A stretch of 64,000 nt of DNA from Haemonchus contortus (lineage: Eukaryota > Nematoda > Chromadorea > Rhabditida > Trichostrongylidae): NCBI GenBank assembly GCA_000469685.2, contig LS997567.1:30243299-30307298 (forward strand), written 5' to 3'. Position 1 is the stretch's first letter, and each line of letters begins with the position of its first letter. The notes beneath the pieces are model-generated. The model was not told the DNA's origin, made no database searches, and saw nothing but the letters and a program-made list of their open reading frames with translations. Shown here piece by piece: positions 34,317 through 47,259 of the stretch. A program made the translations under genes and the position numbers.

Positions 34317-36385
34317 GATGGCAATAAGAACGAAGTGTGATCAACTGTATTCATGTTTGAACAAGTGTATTGTAAAAGAGAAGTGTTGTGAACGAATCGT
34401 GCCGGAACGCCTTTGGACGAGAATAGTGGATGAGTCAAAGAACCTTTGTGATTTGGTTCGAAGCAAGGCGAAGACTAAGCTGAAAGACTAGTTCGATATA
34501 TTAGTAGATCAACAACGGGCTCGGGTAATACAAGTAGTGCCTGCCGATTATCATGACAATAAGGACCATCGTAATTCAAGTAAGGCAGAGCACCTATTCA
34601 ACTCTCAAGTCACGGTTTTAGGCGGTATCACTCTTCTTGAAGGAGCGCTATCATTGATGGAACTTGGTCCTAGTTTTGCACCAACTCAATCAATTACTCC
34701 TCGGGTCGCACGTAAGATCGTGGGCAACCTGCTGACTCTCCAAAACCGGCTCAGCATAGAGCAAACAGCATAGTGCGGAGGGAGGCTGGCGCTGAAGACC
34801 AAGGAAACAAAGTTTTCCCTACTCTACCTTTTCCTTGCGCATACTACAAACCTCAAGAACCGCATGCTGTTGTAGGCACCAAATTCCGTCTTCTAGCTGC
34901 ATCTGTCTACAGAGTAGTACGGCAGTTCGCAGACAGACATCCTGGTTTCAACCTCACACCTTCACAAAGGCAAGGCTTCAAAAAATCACGGAATCGAATA
35001 GAGGCCGGGGAGATACGCTTGTCTGCCAGTGATAAAGGGGGAGGGGGAGTTTGTGGTTGTCCCACAAGTTCTTGATAAGGCTATAACACATCTACATCTA
35101 CAGGACACAACACTATATTGCAGATCAACAGAAAAAGAGTATACTAAACAGTACTGAAAACTGAACAAGGTTTGGTGTAGCATGGCGAAGGTCGCCGGTC
35201 TACAGAACTCTACGATCAACCGTCTGAAGAGTGATCTGCCGCTGTGTCCTGTACTGTATACCCTTATCAAAACTCATAAGCTTACCGATGCAGACCTAAG
35301 CTCTCACGACCCAGCAGCGTTCAAGGTTAGACCCATTATCAGCAGCGTCGGGGGACCCACGGATAAAATCTCATGGTTTCTCAATACTATAGTCCGCCAA
35401 ATTCTTCAATACATACCTGCCCATCTGACAAATACGAATATGCTCCTCGAGCAACTATCGAATGTAGACCTCCAAGAGAACGTTGTGATTGAATCATTCG
35501 ATCTTACGTCTTTGTACACAAATGTATCGAATGAAGCTGCCTTGGAGGCAACATTCGAATTGCTGAGTGATCACGAAAGCTCTCTAAATTTGTACGGTTT
35601 CTCTATCGCAAACATCATGACCGTTTTAAATGAGTGTTTGAGTTGCTCGTTTTTCAGGTGGTCGGGCGACTACTATAGACAAATGAGGGGTTTGGCTATG
35701 GGCCAACGGCTGGCACCTGTGCTGGCAATAGCATATATGTCAAAAATTGAGAAACCTATTCTAGACCGCAGAACAGTTCTCTATAGTCGCTATATTGACG
35801 ACTGCCTAATCATATGTCCCACTCAAGATGAGATGGACATGCTTTGACATCCTTAACAATCGGGCAGATCAAATTGAATTCACATGGGAAAGGCCTAGAG
35901 AGAACCGGTTACCATTCCTTAATATCCAGGTTCAGCTAGCGAGGGGAACAGTCTGGACCAAATGGTACCGGAAGCCTAGCTGTGAGAATATTCTCATTCA
36001 TTACCGCTCGGCTCACCCCATAAGAACAAAACAACCTGTCATCAGCAATATGTTCAGAGTTGCCAGTAAAGTCTCCTCTAATACGGATCTCAAGACAGAA
36101 TCGCCGGACACAGCTCGGAGGATTGCGATCTCCAACGAGTATCCTAACCGCTGCAAGGGGTCACAGCGTGGGGGACATTTCCCACCTCGTAGAATTTATG
36201 TTGTGGAAATACCTCCAGATAACTTTGTCGACAACTGGTCCGCAATCGCCTATACGACATCTTGTGTGACACACCAGATTGCCCGAACTCACAATTTCAG
36301 TAACCGTCTTGGCACTGGAAACGGAGACTGCTGCGTGGAACGCACTTGAGGCGTGTTGGATTGCAGCTAGAGACCCATAAATCAA
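34317..36385 (+). pseudogene. PLE-2 reverse transcriptase, broken copy
   Basis: A Penelope-like RT in four frames. N-terminal part near 34600: VTVLGGITLLEGALSLMELG, matching VTLIGGTTISEKAVDLLNLG of PLE-1. The piece 35182-35847 carries TLIKTHKL, VRPIISSVGGPTDKISW, ESFDLTSLYTNV (motif A), RGLAMGQRLAPVLAI (motif B) and YIDDCLII (motif C). The frame then shifts; 35828-36349 carries FLNIQVQL and KWYRKP. Near 36260-36295 sequence jumps from RNRLYDILCDTPDCP to ELTISVTVLALETE, deleting the YIG core. The original YIDD is intact but stops, frameshifts and the deletion make it inactive. Confidence 0.88.
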
Positions 36386-36661
36386 CAGGAAGGAAGAGCG
36401 TATGGCTGTAACCCGTGACCTCGCGCCCTGTCTAGACCTCTGCGAATTTTGAGATTACGGTGAGGTCAGAAAGGAGGAAGGCGTGCTCATTGTACGCATA
36501 CTGTAAACACGATCTAACGGTGGTCGATCTAACGCTTCTTCGATTTAGATTAAGGCAAGCCTCTTGTATACCGGGTTCGAGGGGTCTCTAGTCTAAAGAA
36601 CTGTCTTGGGTTTATCTCGCCTTATTATAGAGTCAGTCTCAATGGTTTTTTCGACTTTCTA

Positions 36662-36697
36662 GGCTCTAACGAAAGCGAACTTGCCGAAACGTTAGCC
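36662..36697 (+). ncRNA. PLE-2 hammerhead-like ribozyme core
   Basis: CTCTAACGAAAGCGAACTTG followed by CCGAAACGTTAGC: a CTAACGA box in place of CTGANGA, a short stem II and GAAAC, inside an outer stem GGCT..AACG / CGTTAGCC. It lies downstream of the PLE-2 coding part. Hammerheads are known from Penelope-like elements. The catalytic box is altered, so activity is doubtful. Confidence 0.45.
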
Positions 36698-36804
36698 CTA
36701 TGAAGTTTAGAATCTTTGAAAGGCTGAAGCAAATAAACATACATATCAGTTGGATTTTTGATGGGTACTTATTTCTAAGAAAGAGAGCAAAAGTTTTAGG
36801 CTTC

Positions 36805-37195
36805 CAATCATAGGCGTGAGCACCGACTTCAACCGAACACCATTTGCACTGCCCTGTTAGTCCTGTATCAAATTTCGTGTATAGGAAACTGTCATTCGTT
36901 TTAAAAAAGGAGTGGAGAGTTAGGCTTACTACAACATTATCGAAGAAGGGGGAAGCTTTCGATTTCTGTTGTGTCGAAGAGGGATTTCGAGCTCTGCTTC
37001 AGTTTCATACTCTCACTAAGCTAAACAGCGGGGAAAAACCCAAACTCAGTCAATAGCGGGAAAAACATAAAACTATAAACTTGGAATACAGGATGGAATC
37101 TTCAGTTCAACTCTCAGGACAGGTTGTTTGACACAAGAAGGAGAAGAGCCTGGCGTTAGCCGGGCGATCCGACCGGTATTAATATAAGCAGCCAA
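36805..37195 (+). repeat. Microsatellite-centred repeat, copy c, L arm
   Basis: Shares several blocks with 31425-31625 and, in part, with the minus strand of 33051-33145, ending GGGCGATCCGACCGGTATTA then AATATAAGCAGCC before the TGTC array. No coding potential is recognised. An ORF at 36844-37056 is unremarkable. Confidence 0.6.
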
Positions 37196-38164
<969 letters not shown>

Positions 38165-38255
38165 CACACAACCTCGTTACTCCTCTCCTTTTGGACCTAG
38201 AAAGTTCAAATAGGTGGCAGGGTGGGAACACTAATGGTAGGCGACAGGACCGGAC
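38165..38255 (+). repeat. Microsatellite-centred repeat, copy c, R arm
   Basis: CACACAACCTCGTTACTCCT, TTTGGACCTAGAAAGTTCAA and GTGGGAACACTAATGGTAGG then GACAGGACCGG correspond to the R arm at 33971-34055 and 39508-39595. Confidence 0.7.
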
Positions 38256-38301
38256 AGTTCGCGAAGATTCTCAGATAACAAGTTCCAATCAACAATAATA
38301 G

Positions 38302-39085
38302 GGTCGCCAAGAAAGCCAAATAATACGAAGCCTAAGAAATTCGTATAGACAATGTGAACAGTAGCAAAGGTGATAAACTACTGCGGTATTTCCCTGATAA
38401 TCAAAACATGAGTAAACAAGGACACGCACGTAAGCTTCTGCAGCATGGATGAACAACACCCGATTAGTACCATCACTTTCTTTTAAGCATTCCAAGTTAG
38501 GAATACGTGCGTAGGCCGGCTTGAGTTATCAACAACCTATTAGATGCTTACACTGCTCACCCTGTCAAAGGTCAACAATCGGTGGCATCCCGTCAATGCA
38601 GGAGATGCTAGCCTTCATAATAGCGCAAGCATCAAACCATTGGTCGTTGTGGTGTGTAGGAAACTATTCGCTATGAGATGCTAAGCATAGACTAGGGAAA
38701 AGATGTCAGAAACCTTACTTTTCGCCATGCAGAAATTTCGTTTAAGACCCCGCCGGAATTTCACCGGGCTCGCATCGCTCCATGTTGTTCAATGGTCGTG
38801 CTCCCGGAACGTTGTCCCTTCTCACGACCATGAGCTCTGCTTTGTCAATCGTCTCTTTATGGAATAAATGTTTATAGCTCAACGTGATCTGAGAACCGCA
38901 GTCAATGATTCCTTCGAGTTACAGAATCTTCAGTTGTGAACAAAAGGCATCAGCGATTAGCTTAAAGGATAAGAGGAGGTTGTTGATCTCTCCGGTGAAT
39001 ATATTTCCGAAACATGATTAATCTGGAGAATTCTGGGAATGAATTCAAAATGGCTCCCATCTTGTCGCTGGACTTTCTCGCCAAC
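38302..39085. mobile_element. TIR DNA transposon / MITE-like element, copy 2
   Basis: Diverged relative of 801-1669: shared blocks include AACAACACCCGATTAGTACC (ACAACACCCGATTCGTACC in copy 1), GGTCAACAATCGG and GCAGTCAATGATT. The ends are eroded; the right end reads in reverse AGTTGGCGAGAAAGTCCAGC. About 85 bp shorter than copy 1. No transposase visible. Confidence 0.65.
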
Positions 39086-39444
39086 TTGATAAACCCTAGC
39101 GTTTTTTGTTATTTACGATCTAGCTTTTATACGTTTCATTCGGCGATGAGGATGAGTACACTAATAGGGACCGATTGTGGAATTTGGTGCTTACGCTTCA
39201 CTTCTTGCTTACAACCGCTACCGAGCGAGTTTTCCGATTGAGTGAAGGATCACGGTTTCTCTCTGCTCTGATACCATTCAGGGCAAAACCTATACGACTG
39301 CTAATAGTCTTAGATTCTCATTTAATGATGTACCAGTTAGGCTATGCCCGCTTACCCGCACATTCATTAATTAATCAATTAATTGATTCGGATACGCAGT
39401 GCTGCGATTATTTGGTCAAAAGCAACGCTCGACATAGAAATTCC
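39086..39444. other. Unassigned spacer
   Basis: No gene or repeat relation recognised. A short ORF at 39175-39492 runs into the next repeat and is not supported. Confidence 0.35.
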
Positions 39445-39600
39445 TTACTATATATAAAGCGCTCGCTTCTGTCTCTTCGTCTGCCTGTCTGACTGTCTCT
39501 CTGTTTGCACACAAACTCATAACTCCTGCCCCCGTGGACCTAGAATGTTCAAATTCGGTAGGAGCGCAGGCGGCGGGATGGGAACACCTATAGAAGCTGG
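39445..39600 (+). repeat. Microsatellite-centred repeat, copy d
   Basis: TATATAAAGCGCTCGC (39449) resembles TATAAAACGCGCTGCG of copy a. A short TCTG-rich core (39463-39505) is followed by the R arm: CCCCGTGGACCTAGAATGTT and GGGATGGGAACACCTAT. A minimal copy with only about ten core units. Confidence 0.7.
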
Positions 39601-40240
39601 TAGGAAGAAATGTGACATGTGGGATGTGGCAGTGTCGAAGTGATAACAATGGTAAGGGCTGATAAGTGGACTACATAATCGCAGGACTGCGTATTTAGAT
39701 GAATATATTGATTCATCATGATGATGCGGACGTTAGCGTGCATAATCCAATTAGTTATACGCGATACGGATACTAATATAATTATACAAGAACTTAAACA
39801 AGTCTATAAAAATACTCTCGCTTCAGAAATAAAACATGGAAATGATTATAGATGTAACTGTTTGGATTTACGATTACTCATAGAAGGTTAAATATTTACC
39901 AAAATGTATATGAAACAGACAGTTTTGGCTTTCAGGTCAAGCGTTACCCACGTTATACTACTAGCGTTTCCAAAGGTATTAAAATTAGCGCCGTATACTC
40001 AGAAATGTGAAGAATTGCTAGAGCTTGTTCATATAAAAAAGATTTTGTGGATAGGTTAAGGTATATTGGATATCAAACATGCCAAGTAGGTCACAGTAAA
40101 GATATTTCCATTATAGGTCTTATAAGATGCCTAGGCAAAAAAATTCGTACTTTATAAATACAAAGATACAAATTTCTCATTGGCATATTAGACATATATT
40201 ATGATTATATCAGCTACGCAATTACCTAACTTCCTGGTCA
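39601..40240. other. AT-rich unassigned spacer
   Basis: I see no gene. The sequence is AT-rich with many stops in all frames. Confidence 0.35.
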
Positions 40241-40244
40241 GGTC

Positions 40245-40350
40245 ATGTTGGTGACTCTGACTGCATGCCATCCTGCCTTTGTAAGTGGAAGTCTCCGAGG
40301 CGTAGGTTAGTGCAGAGAGTGCAAAAAACCTCAGTATCGAAAAAAATGGC
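40245..40350 (-). pseudogene. RTE LINE fragment (RTE-C)
   Basis: GTGACTCTGACTGCATGCC and CCGAGGCGTAGGTTAGTGC align with GTGACCCTAACTGCATACTC and GAGGCGTATGTCAAAGCG of RTE-B at 53402-53467, same orientation. Only about 100 bases; minus-strand coding sense by comparison. Confidence 0.5.
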
Positions 40351-42060
40351 GCAGGAGCGGATGTTTTTTTGTGGCTACTTTTTTCATGCTATCGACTCCT
40401 TTGTTTTCCTCACTAATTCCTTTGGATTTTAACTTATTACATATAACGATAGTGACTCTTTTGTCCTCCCTTACCCTATTGATGAGCACGGAGGGGATTA
40501 TTGTCAGGTTTGCCTTCCGTCTAGGGCACGTGCGGAACGGAAGTCAACTACATCTTTGATTTCACCCCCCCCCCCCTGATTTTATAAATTTTTTCAAAGT
40601 GTCAACATTCCTAGTACTTCGTCACAGGAAAATTCTAACCTGTCAAACCTTACGCCCTTATAAAGGTGCCCTGCAAATGGAGCGAACGCGTGTTAGGTGT
40701 CCCCTAGCCGGTTGGGGCATTTTTACGGAATTTTATTTCTTTTTTCAACTATTTAAAACTGTCCTGAAGAAGACCACTTTAGTCGATGACGGTGTGCGGT
40801 CCCCTTCCATTGCGAAGCGGTGCACCTGAATTCAGACGGTCTCCTCGGAACTAAGTGCAAGTCACTGTGCGAGTTTTCCTCAGGCTGGTTAAGGATCTCG
40901 GAACGCTTCAAATTGTGAGTGAAGAGTATGAAGAGTAGAAACTGCAAAAACTCTTCCGCTGAGACTACAAGTGAAAGGAAGACTCACGTGCATTTTGGTC
41001 TCAGTCCCACACGAAGCACCATAGGTGTGCGTGAGAAGTACGGACAAAGCTGAAAAAGATTTGTCTTTTCAGATAGAGGGAACGAAAATATCATATTTCA
41101 TGAAGAATGACATCAGAAAAGAGCTAAATTAAATTCGAAGGCCAGCCTTGCACTTTCAGCTATTTAGTAGCTGCACTTCGTGATAATAATAAATTAGTCT
41201 TTTCTATGTAAAGAAACACTCAGATTCCCAATTTGAGTTTGCGTGAACTCCTTGATAGAAATCCCAGAGCGTGAAAGAATCAGTGAGAGGGGGGGGAGGG
41301 ACATCGGTTTTGGAGGTGAACCGAGAACACGTTGTCTTCCAGCTGCTCATCGTGCTGTTTGCCATAAATTATGCAAGATAAATTTTCAGCCAAACACCCA
41401 CACATACGCGCGCACACATACACACATACACACACGACCAACAGACGCACTTAACGCGTTATTCATAGTAGAACAACTCACTGAAATTTATCGCTGTCAC
41501 ACACTCGTGTAAAAATTGCACGCTGAAAATGCGTATTCTGTTCTATAACGACAAAACAAAATGCTTCCCTCTGGTACAGCTATTCCCAAAAGCTTATAAA
41601 AGCCCATGGTGTCGAAGTACCTCAGACCACATTGACAGTAAGAAGTGAATAAAGTACGTGAGGTAAAAGTCGTGTCTATGAAGTCTCTTCGAGCAGCTCC
41701 TCCTTTTACTGTAAGCTCCCCAAGGACTAAATTATAGCAGTCTCTGGAAAATTACTGACACATCAAAATGTGCGAGAGCCATCGAAAATCGTCATCTACA
41801 ATGCACAGAAAAAAGTAGCAGACTCTTTTTTGAATAGAAGAGTCCAACTCCGTGTTTCCCACTATGGCAACACACTACCTCTCATCGCCTCCGCTCATAT
41901 ATTCCTGGTCTAGGTTAGTGGTTCGTGATGTTGCCTCGTCCTATGCATGTCTATATAAGTGATCTGTTGAAGAAGTGCCAGCTTAGCTTAGGCTCATTTT
42001 AGAAGGGCTGAACGAGATTCCGGTGCGACTCATCGGAGCTGTTCAATTTTCGTGATTATT
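40351..42060. other. Unassigned stretch with simple repeats
   Basis: No gene supported. It contains a C homopolymer at about 40566-40577 and a CA-rich microsatellite at 41391-41440. A 76-codon frame at 40599-40829 and an 89-codon frame at 41243-41512 have no recognised domain. Confidence 0.35.
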
Positions 42061-42075
42061 GCTCGAAATCCAAGC

Positions 42076-42142
42076 GAAGCTTTCGGCTGAATCAGAATTT
42101 TCAGTGAAAAGTTACTAAAAATTCTGATTCAGTCGAAGCTCT
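42076..42142. repeat. Hairpin next to the RTE-B 3' end
   Basis: Arms GAAGCTTTCGGCTGAATC.. and ..GATTCAGTCGAAGCTCTT (about 26 bases each) surround a 14-base loop. It lies about 10 bp beyond the end of RTE-B homology, on the 3' side of that minus-strand LINE. Could be a MITE relic or pre-existing genomic hairpin. Confidence 0.6.
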
Positions 42143-42149
42143 TTAAGAC

Positions 42150-42396
42150 GAATCATCTGCATCATCTATATCTCCTGTCGTCATGTTGATCATCGATTCC
42201 CACGAGCGAGCGCCACTCCATTTGCCCTTGCCGCTAGCTAGAGTAGTCTATTAAATCGTACTCGCTCGAGGGACACGGGCAATACATTCCTTTCATTTAG
42301 AGCTCCCGTGAAAAGGTCTGACGATTGGGCTAGCGGTCTCATGGTGTTCATCTGACGTCTCGCGTGATCCAGCACGTAACTGCCCTGGATCAACGG
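42150..42396 (-). pseudogene. RTE-B, 3' terminal segment
   Basis: Aligns in the same orientation with 43060-43285 of RTE-A (GTCATGTTGATCATCGATT against GTCCCGTTGATCGTCGATTT; CGCTCGAGGGACACGGG against CGCTCCAGGGACACGAGG). It stops at GATCAACGG (42388-42396), where the large TIR element begins. The rest of RTE-B resumes at 53217. Confidence 0.75.
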
Positions 42397-42600
42397 AATC
42401 GTGTTTATTTATTGGAAGGTTCTGCGGCTTGAATTATTTTTCCGCGCGCGCACATTTGAATGTAATTCAGGGCGCTCCAGTATCGCAGGGGCATGCACGT
42501 TGTGATTGCTGGACTTCCTCCGCTCTTCGCTTAACTATACTCACTAGTTATTCTTCTGCTCACACTGCAATAGTGAATTCAGTATCATATTCTAATTTTG
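42397..42600 (+). repeat. Left TIR of the large element (unoccupied Penelope site)
   Basis: Contains GGTTCTGCGGCTTGAATTAT without interruption (42418 onward). The same point in the right TIR is split by the Penelope array with TCAAGCCGCAG on both sides. It therefore serves as an in-window empty-site reference. Confidence 0.7.
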
Positions 42601-43044
42601 CTGTTGCTGCCTACTTCCTGCTTCTTGATTGAACATTTATATAGCTCTGCAAAAGATACTGCTGTAGGTAAACGACTTCTTGTGTATGTCCACCTCTTGA
42701 GCTCTACACCTGTTGTCGTGAGCATATGGCGTCACGACACTGGCGTGGTTTTAAGAGGGGAGATATAGTTGTAAATAAACACTTCACAACATGGAAATTT
42801 CCTATGGGTGACTCCATTCCAATCTTTACAAACCATAAAAACGTGGAAATATTTGTGGAGTTAGTGTTACATGGTTCTACATCAAAATACTACTATCTTA
42901 CTGTCTTCCTAGGCGGAAAGTAGTTACCTTGCGTCGCTTATAAACTTGACTGTTAGAAGAGTTGCCTGCTATCTTCCTATCCTCAAAAATCCCAATCGTT
43001 ATTATAAAGGTTAAAATTAAAAAACCCATTTCAAGGTGAGCTAG

Positions 43045-46000
43045 CATCAGTGCACCTGTATCACCTGTCGTCCCGTTGATCGTCGATTTGCTCGAGCTGG
43101 CGCCAGTAACGTCTCCATTCGTCCCTTTCACGAGCCAGAGTGGTCCAATGAATCGCTCCAGGGACACGAGGATCAACATTCCTTACGTTCAGAGCTTTCG
43201 TAAAGAAGTCTCACCATCTCGTTGGTCGCCGTCCAGAGATTTGTTTGATGTTCCGAGGAATCCAGTCAGTAACCACCCTGGTCCAACGGTCATCACTACA
43301 TCGCATAACGTGTCCGGCCCACCTGATCTTCGATTTCTTGGGGTATTCAACCAACGGCATCCCGGATCTTCGTTCGTTGACGGAGCTCGAAACTCCAGGA
43401 AAAACAGCAGTGGCGAAAAGGTGAGCGCAGAGCCGGATGTTCTTTGTCTTCTTCACTACTCGATATTCTCAAATGCTCCCTACGCGGTGCGTTTACTTCT
43501 GCACAGCTCCGGAGCAAGGTCATCCATCATGTTGACTTCCCGACCTAGATACACATAACTAGATCATTCGGAGATATTCTTTCCGTTCAGCGTGAAGGAA
43601 GCATCAGGTTACCAATCCGTTCTTCATGAACATCGTCTTCGTTGAATTCAGTCTCAAGCCGACCCTCCCACAAGCACTGCCAAACTAGGCCAGCATTCTT
43701 TAAGCCTGCTCGATGTTCGGTGTTATGAGCACGATGTCGTCTCCAAAGCGGAGGTGATGTAGATAGCGGCCGTCGACCTTCACTACCAAGTCTTACTATT
43801 CCAAATGACGCATGATATTTTCGGGAGAAGTACTGAAAAGTTTGGGCGAAATGGTATCGCCCTGCCGGACACATCTCTTCACGTTGATAATGACTTCCTT
43901 ATAGAATGGTGAAATCCTGGTCGTGAAGCTGTCGTAGGACTCACGAAGCATCCTTATATGTATATTGAGTAGGAACACCCTGGTTGCCCAGGGCTTCGAT
44001 TACCGTTTCTGTCTCGACAATGTCAAAGGCTTTTTTCAAATCGATGAGCGTAAGACATAACGGTATTTTGTACTCCCGCGATACTTCAGTGAGTCGTGTA
44101 AGAGTGTGGATATGATCGATTGTGCTGAACCCTCTCCGAAACCTTGCTTGGTCGCATGGTTGTCCTTCATCTTATATTCTGCTAATCCTGTTTAAGATGA
44201 CGCGAGTGAAAAACTTGTAGATTATAGACAGCAGGCAGATTGGGCGATAATTGCCAATATCCCTTTTTGTACAGCAAAACAGTCTCGCTAGTTTTCCACG
44301 ATGTGGGCACTTTGCATTCTGACAGGTACCGCGTGAAGAGCCTAGCCAGAGTTCTGACGATAACTGTTGGAAGACTCTTCAGATGTTCTGGTTTGATCCT
44401 ATCGGGACCGGGCGCCGTACAGATCCTCATCGACGTGATGGCATTCGTTTTCTCGGAAGGGAGAACAGAAGGGGCGATATATTCGTCTTGCCTGAGATGG
44501 TGGGTAGGCAGGTAGGCGTGGCTGTCAAAGAGATCCGAGTAGAAGTCGTAGATGACCTTCTCCATTGCCCTTAGAGATGCAGTAACTGTTCCGTTAGGAC
44601 GACGAAGGGAAGTCATCTTGGTCTTGTAATTTGCGGAACTCCGTCGGGCTTTGCGAATGCTCTTTCCGCCTCGGCGGCTTCGTCAACAACTGCTGCTCTT
44701 CTCTCTTTCAGATCTTCCTTTATCGCTTCTCTGCTTAGCTCGCAAGTTCGGACGTTTGTTGGTGATTGCCTGCAGCTCGCGCGATTCCACGCTGGCGTAT
44801 CAGCTCGAGAGTCTTCGAAGAGAGTCGTCTCTTGGCTACTCGAAACTCTCTGCTTTCTTAGCTACTTATCTTGAAGATGTTCGACAAGCCGGCTGTACTC
44901 TTCATCGATGTTGTCGATAACGGAATCTTCCCATTCACTCGCAAGGGAAGCGAAATGATCCCAGTTGACAACATTCTTGGGACTACGCATCCTAAACTTC
45001 GCAGCTCTCTCTCCATGCACTGAAGAGCGCTAGCGCAAAGGAAACGATGGTATGATCTTGTGTAGAACTTCGGAACAACAGCGACATCAGTCAGGCAAAA
45101 CCTCCGATTGAAGATGATGTGGTCTATTTCATTATGGAACTGTCCACCAGGTGACTCCCATGTCCATCGCAAATGAAAGAGTTTTTGGAACTGCGGGTTA
45201 CCACGGATGGTGTGGGTTGACATGATAAACTCGGACAGCCTTTCACCCTGCTCATTCCATTCCATGAGTTTCGATGTGAAGCACTTCAGCCGTTCTTCTG
45301 GGGCAAATCTTGGTCTTGGAATCCCGACGACTTCAAAGAGAGGATGGTCTTTCCTGTAGAGCCTCTCCAGATCCATATAAAATGCTTAAAACTCCTCTTC
45401 TTCGTAGCTCGATGTTGGCGCGTAGGCAACGAAGAGGGTTACATTTGGGGTTGAGCCACATCTTCTTGATCGCAAACGTCCGACTCGGGTTGTTAGGCTT
45501 TTGTACGAGTCGATGATCATGGCCAAGTGCGTATTGACGAGGGCACCTACGCCGCCGACGCCTCTGCTGTCCCATGTTCCAAGGAACAGTTCTTCTCCAA
45601 TCTCAGATACAGCGTGCAGCGGGCGATGCCTTCTCGTCTCGGTCAGTCCGATGACGTCTTAATTGATCTTCCTAGCTTGCATCACCAGGTCTTCTATACA
45701 CGCTTCCGATGCAAGCGTCCGTGCGTTGAAAGTACAGATCGCCATCTTAGTCAGCATGTTTTGGCTCTGAAATTTTAGCAGCCTCTCCCGAGCGGTCCTA
45801 CCCAACGCTGCCGTACTGGGGGCTCCCTCAGGTTCAGGGGAATGGGGCCCATTTTTATTAATGTTTTTGGCGTGCGAATTCCCATCGTGTAGCTTGCCAG
45901 GCTCTGACGTGGGGGGTTGGACGAGAGGCTTCGTTTTTATAGGCGGCCCAGAATCGCCTCCCAGATACTTCCCAGTCACTTTAATGCACGTTTTTGGCCG

Positions 46001-46200
46001 AGTTGATGGGCAGGATACCAACTGCACCCACAGGCTCTCCACACACGTATGCGTGAATACGCCTGCAAGAAACAGAGTATATCGACCCAGCGCAGCAGAA
46101 TCAAGGAGTCCATCCCCTAAATCCACCTGCGTCTCTGGGCAAATACCGGAGACTTTTCGTCGGCGATTAATTCCCCTATCCTCCACTTGGGGACGCCCTA
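43045..46200 (-). pseudogene. RTE-A: RTE-clade LINE (endonuclease-RT), broken
   Basis: Minus-strand LINE, 5' end near 46190. The 175-codon frame 46186-45659 ends MAICTFNARTLASEACIEDL, the start of the apurinic endonuclease domain. Endonuclease continues in 45575-45333 and 45376-44858 (HNEIDHIIFNRR, the H..D..NHI-type region). RT pieces: 44616-44182 with CTAPGPDRIKPEHLK and SWKTSETVLLYKKG; near 43900 VRQGDTISPKLF. C-terminus 43456-43211 has KIRWAGHVMRCSDDRW and GRRPTRW, common at the end of RTE proteins. Several frameshifts and stops. Sits inside the large TIR element. Confidence 0.88.
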
Positions 46201-46555
46201 CGTAGCTTCGTCACTAACCGGCTGGGGATCCTTCAGTGAGAGAGAACTCAGTGAAGGAGATCCGTAGGAGCTGGCATCAATTAGTAGGCTGAAATGGCAG
46301 CTTGGAATGTCAGGGAAAGCGGTCACTGTATAACAAAAGTACCAACTTGGCCTAGCTAATTTTAAGTAATTGATAGCTATTAACAACGATTTGTGGCGTG
46401 ATTGGTTACATCCATACCTTAGCTCTGTTCCATAGTAAAGCAACCAAAATGATGGGCTACACGCGAACGGTTGGTACATCAGCTTGGTGATTTCAATTAC
46501 GTTATTCCTCCTGAAAACAGGAGCCTGAAAAGTCATCAAAATAGTTTACCAATGG

Positions 46556-46950
46556 TCTCAGTAAGAGGGGAGCAAACCGGAAACCCTTGTCCGTTTGCTG
46601 AGTGTACGTCGTCGGCAGCTTTCAATCCTATTGTATTGAGTTTTTGTATGAAATAAGTTAGTGTTTCAGGTTTCGAGGTTTTCCATTCATTACCAGGTAC
46701 ATATAGTACTCAGTCCCAGTACCTCATTAGCAAGAACTTCATTAGCAAATACCCTTAGCTGTTCCCCATAGGTGCTCGGGAAAAGTACCCTACAGGTGAC
46801 TGGGTACTATATGTATCTGGTAATGAATGGAAAACCTCGAAACCTGAACTACTAACCTATTTCATACAAAAACTCAGTGCAATAGGATTGAACACTGTAC
46901 ACTCAGCGCGCGGACAATGGTGTCCGGTTTGCTTACCTCTCTCAGTAAAG
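46556..46950. mobile_element. Palindromic MITE / fold-back element
   Basis: Two arms of about 165 bp are inverted copies: the left arm runs through GTTTCAGGTTTCGAGGTTTT and CCATTCATTACCAGGTACAT, the right arm carries the complement around 46800-46945. A central 60-90 bp is not paired. Ends read CAGTAAGAGGGGAGCAAACC (left) and, in reverse, TACTGAGAGAGGTAAGCAAACC. No protein coding. Target duplication not evident. Confidence 0.8.
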
Positions 46951-47259
46951 ATTTGACAACAGATCCACCTCGTGTCAGTAGTACCGTGCTATCTTTTTAA
47001 ATGCACGCCTACGAAGGTTAATGAAGGGGAAACACCAATATCATTCCACCGAGTGCATTTGCCTAGAGAAATAAATTGAAATACTACGAAATTTAAGCAC
47101 AGCATGTCTGTGCAAGAGTTTATTGAAAGAATTCGAATGAGATTCAAAGTTTCGAAAGATTGAGGACCCAATCTCTTTGGAACTACACGAGGGTCGTGAC
47201 GCTGCATTCTCACGACAACAAGTGTAAATCTTAAGAGAAGGATCTGTACAACGATTTTT

